64,000 nt of DNA from Paracidovorax citrulli (GTDB lineage Bacteria; Pseudomonadota; Gammaproteobacteria; Burkholderiales; Burkholderiaceae_C), in assembly GCF_900100305.1 (NCBI RefSeq), contig NZ_FNEY01000009.1, forward strand, positions 84,387-148,386. Direction: 5' to 3'. A program made the translations under genes and the position numbers. Every line of letters begins with the position of its first letter. Position 1 is the first letter of the stretch. The notes under the pieces were generated by a model that was not told the DNA's origin, did no database searches, and was given only the letters and a program-made list of their open reading frames with translations. This document shows positions 7,871 to 16,892 of the stretch, in pieces.

Positions 7871-10177
7871 CTAGGATCCGCCGGTCGCCACGGCCTCGCG
7901 CGCCGCGGCGCGCACCTGCCCGGCCCGTTCGGTGGCCAGCGCCAGGCGGCGCACCATCCAGGGGCCGAGGTCGCCGTCGTGCGGATCGGGCCAGGACTGC
8001 GCCTCGCCGGGGAACGAGGGCCGCGCGGCATCCGCCGCCGTGGCGGCAGCGTCCTCCAGTCCTTCCAGCCGGCGCGAGATCGCCTCGGCCGTCTGCGCGA
8101 GGCACGCCTGCAGCGCCCCGGCATCCAGGCGCCCGCGCCGCAGCAGCAGCATGGTCTTGATCGCGGTGAGCTGCGCCAGCAGCTGGTAGCAGCGCGCCTG
8201 CAAATGCTCCAGCGCCACCACGGGCGGCTGCACGGCACGGGGCTCGGCCATGGCCCGCTCGGTGGCCTGCACCAGGGCCGACAGGCTGTCATAGGCCTCG
8301 CGCCGCGCCAGCCGCCAGGCCAGTTCGGGGGCATTGTCCACCGCGCGCAGCTGGCCCAGCGCCAGCGCCTCGCGCGCGTGCCGCGCCTGCGCCACCAGCG
8401 TGCGCTGCACCAGCGCCGGAATCTGCGAGCGCTCCCAGGAGGGCAGCACATACGAGAACGCCCAGGCGATGCCGGTGCCGATCAGCGTGTCGGCCAGCCG
8501 CTCCAGCAGGTCGAAGGCCGGGCTGATCGCCCCGCCGTGCAGCATGTGCGACTGCACCAGGCCCAGCACCGTCGCCGCCACCGCGGTGACCAGGTAGCGC
8601 CGCACCGCGAAGGCATGGGCCATGGCCTGCGCCACCGTCAGGCACAGCACCAGCTGCCACGACGACAGGTGCGCCGCCAGCAGGGCCGCCGCCAGCACGC
8701 AGCCCAGCAGCGTGCCTGCCACGCGGCTGTTGCGGCGCTCCAGCGTCTGCGCCAGGCTGCCGCGCAGCACCACCACGATGGTGAGCAGGATCCAGTAGGC
8801 GTGCGTGCCCCAGGGCAGCGCCTGCGCCACCAGGAAGCCCGCGGCGATGGCCAGCGCGGCGCGCACCGCATGCCGCAGCGGCGGCGCATCCCAGCGCCAG
8901 AGCGTGGCCAGCGGCGCCCAGGACCAGGCCGTGGGGCTGACGAACATCTGCCAGCTGGCCCGCACCACAGCCAGGTCCGGCGGGGCCTCGCCGCGTGCGA
9001 GCGCATTCATACGCAGCGCCTCGTCGTTGATGTGCCCGACCCGGTCCGCCAGCCCCCGGGCCAGCGCGTGCGGCGAAGGGCCCGCCGCCGCCGGTGCGGG
9101 CGGCAGCGGATCGCTCCAGCGCAGCTCCGCCAGCGCGGGCCGCGCATCGGCGAAGGGCGCGGGCCGGCTGCCGCGCAGCAGCGCGTCCGCGAGCCGGGCG
9201 AATTCCGCGGCCGTATCGAGCAGCACGCCGCGCAGCGCATGCAGCACCGGCACGTGGCCCGGGTGCGCCTTGAGCGCCTCCACGTCCAGTTCGCAGGCCA
9301 GCAGGTGGTCGCGCGTCTCCAGCACCTGCACCAGCATGGCCGCCAGCCGCTGGCGGGCCGGCGTGGAGGGGGACTCCAGCACGATGTTGCGCGCGCCCTG
9401 CAATTGCTCCGCCAGCGCCGCCTGCCGGCGCAGCAGCAGTCCGGTCAGGGCATGGGGCGCCTCCGCCGAGCCGTCCCGCGCCCCCGCGCCGCCCTGCCCC
9501 TGGGCGCCGCGCTCCGCGTCCTGCGCGCGCGCGGCGGCATCCGGCGACGCGCCGACGCCGGCCGGCGCGCTGTCGAACAGCCGCGCCTGCACGCGCATGA
9601 GCGCCGCCAGCGAATACAGCGTGTCCGCCACGAGCTGCACCCGGTAGCGCGCGTTGAGCAGGCGGTTCGCCACCACCGCGTAGAGCACGTACAGCCCGGC
9701 GCCCAGCGCGAAATGCGCGGTGACCGCCAGCGCGGCGGGCAATGGGTCGCCCCCGGGCGGCACGCGCGGGGCCGCGGCCATCGAAAACACCATGGAGAAC
9801 ATCACCGCCACCGCGATCGGGATGCCGCGCCGGCCCCAGGCCATGGCGAGGAAGGCCAGGAACGTGCCGGGCACCAGCAGCAGGCCCAGGTGCAGCGGAT
9901 CGCCCTGCAGCCACTGCACCCCGAAGAACAGGGGAATGCCCAGCAGCGGTGCGGGCAGCATCTGCCAGAGCTTGCCGCGCCGCGGGCCGGGCAGGTCCGG
10001 CGGCGAGCAGACGATCACGCCCACCGACGCGGCCGCCGCCGCCGCGGGCCCCAGCCAGACATGCACGGCCACGGAGATGAGCAGCAGGCCCAGCGCCACG
10101 GACACCCCGTTGGCCACATAGTGGCTCAGGGCCACGCGCACGGCCGCCCGCAGGCGGTGATTCGAATGAAACCTCAT
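7871..10177 (-). CDS. FUSC-family membrane protein (aromatic acid exporter-like, YccS type)
   Basis: Large inner-membrane protein of 768 residues with two blocks of hydrophobic helices, near residues 10-165 and 410-540, separated and followed by long soluble alpha-helical regions. This repeated half-structure is characteristic of FUSC/YccS/AaeB proteins, which are proposed efflux pumps for aromatic carboxylic acids or fusaric-acid-like compounds. The start is taken at ATG 10175-10177 (MRFHSN); the open frame continues upstream but its composition there is not protein-like. It is divergent from the lipoprotein hydrolase and convergent with dgoD. Substrate unknown. Confidence 0.82.
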   Translation of the reverse strand: MRFHSNHRLRAAVRVALSHYVANGVSVALGLLLISVAVHVWLGPAAAAAASVGVIVCSPPDLPGPRRGKLWQMLPAPLLGIPLFFGVQWLQGDPLHLGLLLVPGTFLAFLAMAWGRRGIPIAVAVMFSMVFSMAAAPRVPPGGDPLPAALAVTAHFALGAGLYVLYAVVANRLLNARYRVQLVADTLYSLAALMRVQARLFDSAPAGVGASPDAAARAQDAERGAQGQGGAGARDGSAEAPHALTGLLLRRQAALAEQLQGARNIVLESPSTPARQRLAAMLVQVLETRDHLLACELDVEALKAHPGHVPVLHALRGVLLDTAAEFARLADALLRGSRPAPFADARPALAELRWSDPLPPAPAAAGPSPHALARGLADRVGHINDEALRMNALARGEAPPDLAVVRASWQMFVSPTAWSWAPLATLWRWDAPPLRHAVRAALAIAAGFLVAQALPWGTHAYWILLTIVVVLRGSLAQTLERRNSRVAGTLLGCVLAAALLAAHLSSWQLVLCLTVAQAMAHAFAVRRYLVTAVAATVLGLVQSHMLHGGAISPAFDLLERLADTLIGTGIAWAFSYVLPSWERSQIPALVQRTLVAQARHAREALALGQLRAVDNAPELAWRLARREAYDSLSALVQATERAMAEPRAVQPPVVALEHLQARCYQLLAQLTAIKTMLLLRRGRLDAGALQACLAQTAEAISRRLEGLEDAAATAADAARPSFPGEAQSWPDPHDGDLGPWMVRRLALATERAGQVRAAAREAVATGGS

Positions 10178-10298
10178 ACCCCGCCGAGGGTACTGCAGCG
10201 GTGCGCCCCCCGGCCGCCCCGGGGGCATCCGCCGCGTGTAGCATGCGCACGGCCGGGCTGCAAAGCCCCTCCCTTCCAGCTCCGGACGTATCCCGCAA

Positions 10299-12329
10299 GT
10301 GACTTCCTGCCTGCCGCTCCCCTCCTGCCCCCGGACCTCCGCCAGCGGGTCGTCCGTGACGAGGCGACTGGCGTTCTGCGCGATGCTGCTCTGCCTCGCC
10401 GCGCTGCTGGCAGGATGCGCGGGCGTCACCGTCTCGGCCGTATCGCCGCGCGACTACCTCGCGCAGCGCCGCGGCGACGTGCTCACCACCGGGCGGCTGA
10501 GCGAGGCCTCCGAGGAGGTGCTGCGCGTGCTGGGCACCGACGGCGATGCCTGCGACCAGGACATGCCCGCCTGCCGGCAGATGCTCGCGGCCTCGGCCGG
10601 TGTCGATGAGGAGCAGCGCCTGTCCACCCTGGCGGAGCTCTGGCTGCTCGCCGCCCTGCGGGCCAGCGGCGACCGCAGGGTCGCCGGCCCCGGTGCCGAG
10701 GCCCCCGCCAGCGAGGACCAGCAGCTGGACGCCTGGCTGGAGACCGCCCGTCACGCCTGGGCCTACCTCTTCTTCACGCCGCGCGGCCCGGAAGAGCGCG
10801 CCTTCGAGGACCGCCAGACCCAGGTGCGCGACTACTACAACTTCGCCACCCAGCAGGCCCTGGCGGGCATGTTCTCGCGCTACCGCCGCACCGTGGCGGC
10901 GGAGGGCGGCGAACTGGCGCCCGGCAGGCGCCTGCAGTGGGGCAGTTGGCACGTGCGCAGCGACACCTCCGACCTGCGCCTGCCCAGCGGGGCCCCCGAA
11001 CCCAGCGAACTGATCGCCGCCTCCACGCTGCGGTTCTCGGGCCTGCGCAACACCTACCGCCGCGACGGCTTCGGCGCCGAGCTGGTCACGGCCATGCAGC
11101 CGGCGGGCGATGCGCCCCTGCCCGGCGGCCCGCGCCGCAGCGCGCTGCAGGTGGCATCGGAAGCGGAGCAGCCCTTCCGCGAGATGCCCTACCCCGCCGC
11201 CACCGCCTTGCTGCGCTTCGACGGAAGCACGCTCGGCGAGGTGCTGGAAACGCACGACGTGCAGGTGGAACTCTACGATCCGTATCACACGGCGCAGGTC
11301 GTGCTCGCGGGGCGCCAGGTGCCGCTGGCCGGCAATTTCACGGCAGGCTACGGCCTGTGGCTCGCGCGCTCGGGGTTCGCGGTGCAGGCCATGCGCAGCC
11401 TGCTGGGCATGGAGGACGGCCTGTCGGCACCGCGCATCCACCTCATGCAGCCCTACGATCCCTCGCGGCGCACCATCGTCATGCTGCACGGCCTCGCGAG
11501 CAGCCCGGAGGCGTGGATCAACGTCGCCAACGAGGTGCTGGGCGACGAGACGCTGCGCCAGAACTACCAGGTGTGGCAGGTGTACTACCCCACCAACCTG
11601 CCGCTGTGGGTGAACCGCCAGGCGATCGAGGATGCGCTGGAGCGCACCATCGCCCATTTCGACCCGGCGGGCACGGCCACCGCGTCGCGCGGCATGGTGC
11701 TGGTGGGCCACAGCATGGGCGGCGTGCTCGCGCGGCTGCTGGTGTCGGACTCCGGCGACGCGCTGTGGGACACCCTGCTCGCGGAGCATCCCCTGTCCCT
11801 GGAGGACCGGCAGGCGCTGCAGCCCGAGCTGGACCCGCTGCTGCGTTTCCACGCTCTGCCCCAGGTCGGCCGGGCCATCTTCATCGCCGCGCCGCACCGC
11901 GGCACGCCAGTGGCACGGCACCGGATCACGCGCTGGCTCTCCAACTTCGTCACCCTGCCCCTGGCGACCATGGAGCGGTTCGCGGACGTCACCCGCCGGC
12001 TCTCGCGCACCGAGGCGCCGGAAGGCGGCAGCAGCGTGGTACGCCTGCCCAACAGCATCGACAACCTGAGCGACACCGATCCCTTCGTCCAGGCCGCCGC
12101 GCGCCTGCCGGTGTCCCCGCGCGTGCCCTACCACTCCATCATGGGCCGGGAATCGGAGGACGGCCCGCTGTCGGCATCGACCGACGGCGTCGTGCCCTAT
12201 GCCAGCGCGCACCTGGAAGGGGCCGTGTCCGAGCGGATCATTCCCTCCGGCCACAGCGTGCAGGAGCAGCCCGCCGCCATCCTGGAAATCCGGCGCATCC
12301 TGCGGGACCACCTGTCCGCGGGCAGGTAA
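10299..12329 (+). CDS. Lipoprotein with C-terminal alpha/beta-hydrolase domain
   Basis: Envelope-associated hydrolase. A signal sequence ends in the lipobox LLAGC, so the mature protein is probably lipid-anchored. The likely start is either GTG 10299 (676 residues) or GTG 10356, which puts the lipobox cysteine at a more usual position 21. An N-terminal region of about 370 residues has no recognised motif. The hydrolase part begins near IVMLHGLASS (oxyanion region), has the nucleophile elbow GHSMGG and a C-terminal SGHSVQ histidine. Homologs are called esterase, lipase or PGAP1-like; the substrate is not inferable. Confidence 0.8.
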   Translation: MTSCLPLPSCPRTSASGSSVTRRLAFCAMLLCLAALLAGCAGVTVSAVSPRDYLAQRRGDVLTTGRLSEASEEVLRVLGTDGDACDQDMPACRQMLAASAGVDEEQRLSTLAELWLLAALRASGDRRVAGPGAEAPASEDQQLDAWLETARHAWAYLFFTPRGPEERAFEDRQTQVRDYYNFATQQALAGMFSRYRRTVAAEGGELAPGRRLQWGSWHVRSDTSDLRLPSGAPEPSELIAASTLRFSGLRNTYRRDGFGAELVTAMQPAGDAPLPGGPRRSALQVASEAEQPFREMPYPAATALLRFDGSTLGEVLETHDVQVELYDPYHTAQVVLAGRQVPLAGNFTAGYGLWLARSGFAVQAMRSLLGMEDGLSAPRIHLMQPYDPSRRTIVMLHGLASSPEAWINVANEVLGDETLRQNYQVWQVYYPTNLPLWVNRQAIEDALERTIAHFDPAGTATASRGMVLVGHSMGGVLARLLVSDSGDALWDTLLAEHPLSLEDRQALQPELDPLLRFHALPQVGRAIFIAAPHRGTPVARHRITRWLSNFVTLPLATMERFADVTRRLSRTEAPEGGSSVVRLPNSIDNLSDTDPFVQAAARLPVSPRVPYHSIMGRESEDGPLSASTDGVVPYASAHLEGAVSERIIPSGHSVQEQPAAILEIRRILRDHLSAGR

Positions 12330-12347
12330 CCCGCCGCCCGCCCCGGC

Positions 12348-13958
12348 TCAGGCGCCCAGCCGGGCGAAGGTCGCCCGCGGCAGACGCGGTACCGCGCCAT
12401 CCGCCTGTCCGCCCACCCGGAACACCGCCACGGCCGCCACCAGCTGATCGGCCTGCGAGCGAAGCGCGTTCGCCGCCGCGGCGCTCTGCTCCACCAGGGC
12501 CGCGTTCTGCTGCGTGGCCTGGTCCATCTGAGTGACGGCTTCTCCTACCTGGCTCACGCCCGCGCTCTGCTCGCGGCTCGCGACGCTGATCTGCGACACC
12601 ACGTCCGTCACCCGGCGGATGGAATCGACCACTTCCGTCATGGTCGTGCCGGCCTGGTCCACCAGTGCCGTGCCGCTCTGCACCTGGGCGACGCTGGCCG
12701 TGATCAGTTCCTTGATCTCCTTGGCGGCGCTGGCACTGCGCTGCGCGAGGCTGCGCACCTCGCCCGCGACCACCGCGAAGCCGCGGCCCTGCTCACCCGC
12801 GCGGGCCGCCTCCACGGCCGCGTTCAGCGCGAGGATGTTGGTCTGGAACGCGATGCCGTCGATCACGCCGATGATCTCGGCGATCTTGCTGCTGCTCTGG
12901 TGGATGCCCCGCATGGTGCTCACCACCTGCGACACCACCTGGCCGCCGCGGCCGGCCACCTCGGAGGCGGCCTGCGCGAACTGGCTGGCCTGCTGCGCGT
13001 TGTCCGCGTTCTGCCGCACCGTGGCGCCGAGTTCGTCCATGGACGCGGCGGTCTCCTCCAGCGCGCTGGCCTGCTGCTCCGTGCGCGCGGACAGGTCGTT
13101 GTTGCCCTGCGCGATCTCGGCGGAGGCCGTCGCCACGCTGTCGGATCCCTCGCGCACCGTGGACACCACCTGCGTCAGCGCATGCTGCATATCGTGCAGG
13201 GCACCCAGCAGCGGGCTGAACTCGTCGCGGGCCGTGTCCACCACCGGCACCGTCAGGTCGCCGTCACGCACCCGTTCGGCCACCGCGCGCGACTGCTCCA
13301 CGCGGCGCTGCAGCAGGTTGGCGATGTACCAGGAAAACGCCAGCAGGCCCGCGGCGATCGCCACCACCAGCAGCGACAGCTGGGTGCGGGTCTTGAAGGC
13401 CTCCTTCTGGATGGCCGCCAGCTCCGAGTGCAGCAGATCCGTCTGGCGCTGGCGCTCCTTGGCCAGCCAGGCCAGCAGGCGGTTGCGCGTGGGAATCGTC
13501 TCGCCGACCAGTACCTCGAACGCCTCGTCCTTGCGGCCCTCCACCACCAGGCGGAGATTGCGGTCCGCGATGGGCTTGAACTCCTGCTCCAGCTTCTGCC
13601 AGACATTGGTGAATTCCTCGCGGGCCTGGGGATCCTTCAGGTCCGTCAGGAAGGCGGCGTCGTTTTCCGCGATGCGCTTGTACTTGCTTTCGATGTCGGC
13701 CAGGGTTTCCTTGAGGGCCTCCGGCGAACGCACCAGCATGGCGTGCCGGATCTGCAGGGAAATCTGGGTGATGCCCAGCTCCGTGCTCGCGATGCGGGTG
13801 AGCTGCGGAACGCGCATGCGGCCAGTGGCATCCGCCAGTTCACCCACTTTGCTCAGTTGCATCCAGGCCATCACGGCCGCGGCCGCGAGCGCGAGGATGA
13901 GGGCAACAGATACGGCATACAGCCGCCGGGCAATGCCCGGACGGGAAAAGACAGTCAT
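12348..13958 (-). CDS. Methyl-accepting chemotaxis protein
   Basis: Membrane chemoreceptor of 536 residues. TM1 (residues 12-33) and TM2 (about 192-212) flank a four-helix-bundle-type periplasmic domain; a HAMP region follows (about 213-265), then the coiled-coil signalling domain with the very conserved hairpin tip near [19 protein letters not shown]. The C-terminus ends FARLGA, with no NWETF-like CheR tether. It ends only 18 bases from the convergent lipoprotein hydrolase. The ligand is not recognisable; the 4HB type often senses small acids. Confidence 0.93.
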   Translation of the reverse strand: MTVFSRPGIARRLYAVSVALILALAAAAVMAWMQLSKVGELADATGRMRVPQLTRIASTELGITQISLQIRHAMLVRSPEALKETLADIESKYKRIAENDAAFLTDLKDPQAREEFTNVWQKLEQEFKPIADRNLRLVVEGRKDEAFEVLVGETIPTRNRLLAWLAKERQRQTDLLHSELAAIQKEAFKTRTQLSLLVVAIAAGLLAFSWYIANLLQRRVEQSRAVAERVRDGDLTVPVVDTARDEFSPLLGALHDMQHALTQVVSTVREGSDSVATASAEIAQGNNDLSARTEQQASALEETAASMDELGATVRQNADNAQQASQFAQAASEVAGRGGQVVSQVVSTMRGIHQSSSKIAEIIGVIDGIAFQTNILALNAAVEAARAGEQGRGFAVVAGEVRSLAQRSASAAKEIKELITASVAQVQSGTALVDQAGTTMTEVVDSIRRVTDVVSQISVASREQSAGVSQVGEAVTQMDQATQQNAALVEQSAAAANALRSQADQLVAAVAVFRVGGQADGAVPRLPRATFARLGA

Positions 13959-14166
13959 GGTTCATCCTCCGAAGTGCGAGTGGTTTCCAGCAAGGCCTCA
14001 GCCGCAGGATGAACAAAATGATATGGAAAATTGAAAAAAACGGAAACTTATTTTTATCAATTTCATGACGCAGATCACAAAAGCCTCCGGGAATTCACAA
14101 GAATTCCTCCTACCGGAAACAAGGAATGTGATGCGGCGCTCGACCGTGGGCGCTCGCGGGCTTCCG
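13959..14166. promoter_or_regulatory. AT-rich upstream region of the chemoreceptor
   Basis: A 208-bp gap noticeably richer in A+T than its surroundings. It contains an inverted repeat GGAATTC-acaa-GAATTCC at 14090-14107 and, on the minus strand, TGTGATCTGCGTCATG, which partly resembles a CRP-type site (TGTGA-N6-TCACA). No convincing sigma-28 flagellar promoter was found. No gene seen. Confidence 0.35.
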
Positions 14167-14922
14167 CTAGCGGTCCAGGCGCCGGCTCAGGGCGAGCCAG
14201 AGGTCCCGCGCGGCCTCGTGGCGCCCGTCCCGGGCGGCCAGTTCCGCCTCGCGCGCCAGGGCTCCGTCCTCGGTCCGCCCCAGGGTGCGCAGCACGCTCG
14301 ACAGGCTGTGGCAGAGCCTGCGCAGCGCCGCGAGATCACGGGACCGCAGCGCCCTGTCCCCCTCGGCGGCATCGCGGCCGAACTGCGCGAGGCAGGCGGC
14401 GCGATAGGCGTGGAACAGCGCGGCGTCTCCGCTGAAATACTCCTGGATGGCCGTTGACTCCGCGGTCGCCGCCGCGCTGCCGGCCACGTCCGGCGAGTGC
14501 GGCGCGCCCGCGGTGGCCGCGGCGCCGGCCTCTCCTGAAGACACCGGCACATCGGCCAGCGCTTCCTGAACGCACCGTTCCAGTGCCGCCACGCCGACCG
14601 GCTTGTCCAGCGCGCGCCACGCGCCGCAGGCGGCCAGTTCCTGCCGCACGGCATGGTCCAGGCCGGCGCTGAGCACCACGATGCGCGCCCCGGCCGCCAG
14701 GGCGGGCTCGGCCTGCAGCTGCCGCAGCAGGGCCATGCCGGACTCTCCCGGCAGCATCAGGTCGGTGATGACCAGGGCGGCGCGGTGGTGCCGCAGCCAG
14801 GCCAGCGCGGATTCGACACAGGGGCAGGTTTCCACCGCCACCGGCAGGATCTCCAGCGCCATCGATACGAAGCGCGCGACCGAAGGATCGTCCTCCACCA
14901 GCAGAACGACAGGTCTGGACAT
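14167..14922 (-). CDS. Response regulator with C-terminal HPt-like domain
   Basis: Phosphorelay protein of 251 residues. The N-terminal receiver has acidic residues in VEDDPS, phospho-acceptor D54 (VITDLMLPGESG) and K107 (ALDKPV). An Ala-rich linker (about 128-155) leads to a helical domain with H205 in CHSLSSVLRTLG, matching the HPt pattern H-x-L-x-(5)-G although the usual lysine and glycine after the leucine are serines. It could pass phosphoryl groups between the histidine kinase at 16892 and the other receivers. It starts at MSRPVV, with AGGA upstream, and lies 25 bases after the split receiver. Confidence 0.85.
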   Translation of the reverse strand: MSRPVVLLVEDDPSVARFVSMALEILPVAVETCPCVESALAWLRHHRAALVITDLMLPGESGMALLRQLQAEPALAAGARIVVLSAGLDHAVRQELAACGAWRALDKPVGVAALERCVQEALADVPVSSGEAGAAATAGAPHSPDVAGSAAATAESTAIQEYFSGDAALFHAYRAACLAQFGRDAAEGDRALRSRDLAALRRLCHSLSSVLRTLGRTEDGALAREAELAARDGRHEAARDLWLALSRRLDR

Positions 14923-14947
14923 GGGTTTCCGTCCTGCCGTGCGCGGA

Positions 14948-15382
14948 TCAGCCGCGCGCGGCCAGGCTGGCCCGCAGCGCATCCGGCAGCTGCGCCACCA
15001 TGGCGGGCTTGTGGATCACCGGCAGGCCCTGCAGGGCGAAGGCATAGGGCTCGCGCTCGGCTTCGGTGAGCGACGTCACCACGATGAGCTGCACGCGCGC
15101 GAACTGCACGTGCGACCGCAGGCTGGTGATGAGCGCGGCGCCGTCCAGGCCCGGCAGCAGGATGTCCACGATCAGCACATCCGGCTCCAGCTTGCCGCAC
15201 ATGGCCAGGCCGGCGATGCCGTCGCTGGCCACGTGCAGGGCCACGTCCGGGAACTGCTGGTCCAGCAGCAGCCGGATCAGGTTCTGGTAATGGACGGAAT
15301 CCTCGATGAGCAGCACCTTGGGGCGACCCGCCGGGGAGCTGCGGGTGACCGCCGGCCCGCCCGGGGCGGCGCCTCGCCCCAC
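14948..15382 (-). CDS. Receiver-domain protein, separated by a TAG from an in-frame HTH domain
   Basis: Receiver of 144 residues with acidic pair in IEDS, phospho-acceptor D73 (IVDILLPGLDG), T in VVTSL and K125 (IHKPA). The frame continues upstream without interruption to a single amber codon at 15404-15406, and beyond that into an excisionase-type HTH. Related Comamonadaceae proteins, from memory, are HTH-receiver fusions, so this is probably the C-terminal half of one split gene. The ATG at 15380-15382 could serve as an independent start but leaves a poorly structured 20-residue leader. Confidence 0.72.
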   Translation of the reverse strand: MGRGAAPGGPAVTRSSPAGRPKVLLIEDSVHYQNLIRLLLDQQFPDVALHVASDGIAGLAMCGKLEPDVLIVDILLPGLDGAALITSLRSHVQFARVQLIVVTSLTEAEREPYAFALQGLPVIHKPAMVAQLPDALRASLAARG

Positions 15383-15403
15383 CTCCCTGGAGCGCAGCCA
15401 GCG

Positions 15404-15577
15404 CTACACCGAGTCGCGCGAAATGCGACGGTGGCCCCCGGGCGTCTTCCAGGCCTCGAGCTCGCCCCGGTCCACCATGAGCTGGATGGAGCGGACGGCC
15501 ATGCCTAGCAATTTGGCGGTTTCAAGGGTGGTGTAGTGGTCGTTCTGGGCTTCGTCGGAATTCGGCATAGCTGGCAT
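15404..15577 (-). CDS. Small MerR/excisionase-type HTH protein ending in TAG (N-terminal part of a split regulator)
   Basis: About 54-57 residues: a short leader and a winged-helix DNA-binding segment with TTLETAKLLGMAVRSIQ and WKTPGGHRRISRDSV, the signature of HTH_17/excisionase-like domains. Starts at ATG 15575-15577 or 15566-15568. The protein ends at TAG 15404-15406; the next in-frame codons (CGC TGG CTG CGC) read RWLR, which is what normally continues after this motif, so the stop looks secondary. It could still be made as a free DNA-binding peptide. Confidence 0.65.
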   Translation of the reverse strand: MPAMPNSDEAQNDHYTTLETAKLLGMAVRSIQLMVDRGELEAWKTPGGHRRISRDSV

Positions 15578-15660
15578 TGTGCCTCTGTGCGGCGTGCAAG
15601 ATGTATGCAGTGTGTGTCTGTCGGAATGCATTTCTCTTGCAAACATAAAATCTAATAAAT
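15578..15660. promoter_or_regulatory. Divergent promoter region of the phosphorelay locus
   Basis: Short AT-rich stretch between the minus-strand HTH/receiver genes and the plus-strand receiver. It includes TTGCAAACATAAAATCTAAT just before the plus-strand start, with A/T runs able to act as a -10 region. Both arms of the regulatory locus are probably transcribed from here; no clear operator repeat was found. Confidence 0.4.
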
Positions 15661-16083
15661 ATGATTCAATCTTCGCAAGTGATTGCGCGCCCACCCATGA
15701 AGACCGTACTCATCGTTGACGACCATGCAGAGATCCGCCGCCTTCTGCGCATGACGCTGGAAGACCAGGGGGTGGCCCTGCACGAGGCCGCGAGCGGCGA
15801 AGCCGCCCTGGCGATGGCGCGCGCGCAGCGGCCCGACCTGGTGCTGCTGGATCTGATGATGCCCGGTTCGCTCGACGGAATGGAGGTCTGCCGGCGCATC
15901 CGCAACGATCCGGACCTCTCCCACACCCGCGTCATCATTCTGAGCGCGCGCGACGGCCTGCAGGACCGCGCCGCGGGCATGCAGGCCGGTGCGAGCGGCT
16001 TCATTTCCAAGCCCTTCAGCCCCGCCTACCTCGCCGAGACCGTGCGGCGCCTCGACACCGCCGGGACCCCGGTGGCCGGCTGA
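15661..16083 (+). CDS. Single-domain response regulator
   Basis: CheY-like receiver of 140 residues (128 if translation starts at the ATG at 15697, MKTVLIVDDHAE, which fits the domain better). Acidic pair DD, phospho-acceptor D64 in VLLDLMMPGSLDG and K117 in FISKPFSP are present. It has no output domain. Its stop overlaps the start of the periplasmic-binding protein as TGATG, showing an operon of receiver, binding protein and kinase. It probably acts as an intermediate in the local relay. Confidence 0.88.
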   Translation: MIQSSQVIARPPMKTVLIVDDHAEIRRLLRMTLEDQGVALHEAASGEAALAMARAQRPDLVLLDLMMPGSLDGMEVCRRIRNDPDLSHTRVIILSARDGLQDRAAGMQAGASGFISKPFSPAYLAETVRRLDTAGTPVAG

Positions 16084-16892
16084 TGCGGCGCATCCTGCCC
16101 GGCATGGGCTGCCCGGCGGCCTTGCTGCTGGCCGCCGCCCTGGCGGCGGCGCCATCGGCCCTGCTCGCCGGGCCGGTCGCCGAGCGAGTGACGGCGCATG
16201 GCGTGGTGCGGGTCTGCATCTGGCCGGGCTACCACGGCGTGACCTACCGCGACCCGCGCACGCGCACCCTGAGCGGCATGGACATCGAGCTGTCGCAGCA
16301 TTTCGCCCGCGAATTGGGCGTGCGGCTGGATTACGTCGATTCGTCCATGGAGACCGTCGTGGGCGACCTGCTGGACAGCCGCTGCGATGTCGCCATGTTC
16401 GCGCTGGGCATGCTGCTGCCCCGACTGCAGCACCTGCAGTTCAGCCAGCCCTACCTGCAAAGCAGCGTGCTCGCCATCGCCGCCAAGGGCAGTTCCGTGG
16501 TGCGCCAGTGGTCCGACCTGGACCGCCCCGGCATCGCGGTCGCGGTGCAGAGCGGAGCGGTCATCCAGTTCGAGGCGGAGCGGCAATTCAAGCATGCGCG
16601 CGTCGTGCCGGTGCGGCTGCCCGACACCCGCGAGCGCGAACTGCTTTCCGGCCGGGTGGATGCCTTCATGACCACCAGTGTCTATGCCCGGCAGTTCGCG
16701 CGTAAAGCCGAATGGGCTCGGATCGTCGCGCCGCCCAGGCCGGGCTTCACCATACCGGCAGGCTATGCGGTGCGTCCGGGCGACGCGCAGTGGCTGGCCA
16801 CCGTGGACGGTTTCGTCGCGCGCATCAAGCGCGACGGCCGTCTGCACGAGGCGGCCCGTCGCCACGGCCTCGACGGCATGGCGGTGCCCTGA
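16083..16892 (+). CDS. Periplasmic solute-binding protein (family 3-like), possible sensor partner
   Basis: 269 residues with a signal peptide (cleavage expected after about residue 30) and an SBP_bac_3 fold: GVVRVCIWPGYHGVTYRD, GMDIELSQHFARELGV and RCDVAMFALGML segments correspond to the amino-acid-binding family. Translationally coupled by TGATG at both ends, to the receiver before and the histidine kinase after. No ABC permease or ATPase is nearby, so it probably supplies ligand information to the kinase rather than to a transporter. Ligand unknown; the family binds amino acids and related small compounds. Confidence 0.85.
   Translation: MRRILPGMGCPAALLLAAALAAAPSALLAGPVAERVTAHGVVRVCIWPGYHGVTYRDPRTRTLSGMDIELSQHFARELGVRLDYVDSSMETVVGDLLDSRCDVAMFALGMLLPRLQHLQFSQPYLQSSVLAIAAKGSSVVRQWSDLDRPGIAVAVQSGAVIQFEAERQFKHARVVPVRLPDTRERELLSGRVDAFMTTSVYARQFARKAEWARIVAPPRPGFTIPAGYAVRPGDAQWLATVDGFVARIKRDGRLHEAARRHGLDGMAVP

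Noticed and set aside
8289..12311. 1340-residue minus-strand open frame across the FUSC and hydrolase genes
   Set aside because: Spans two real genes in another frame and has Ala/Gly/Arg-biased, domain-free composition.
13959..14166. Sigma-28 flagellar promoter for the chemoreceptor
   Set aside because: TAAG and TTTC-like pieces occur but no matching GCCGATAA-type -10 at the right spacing.
15404..15406. TAG as a pyrrolysine codon
   Set aside because: No reason to expect pyrrolysine in this lineage, and receivers do not use it; mutation or readthrough is simpler.
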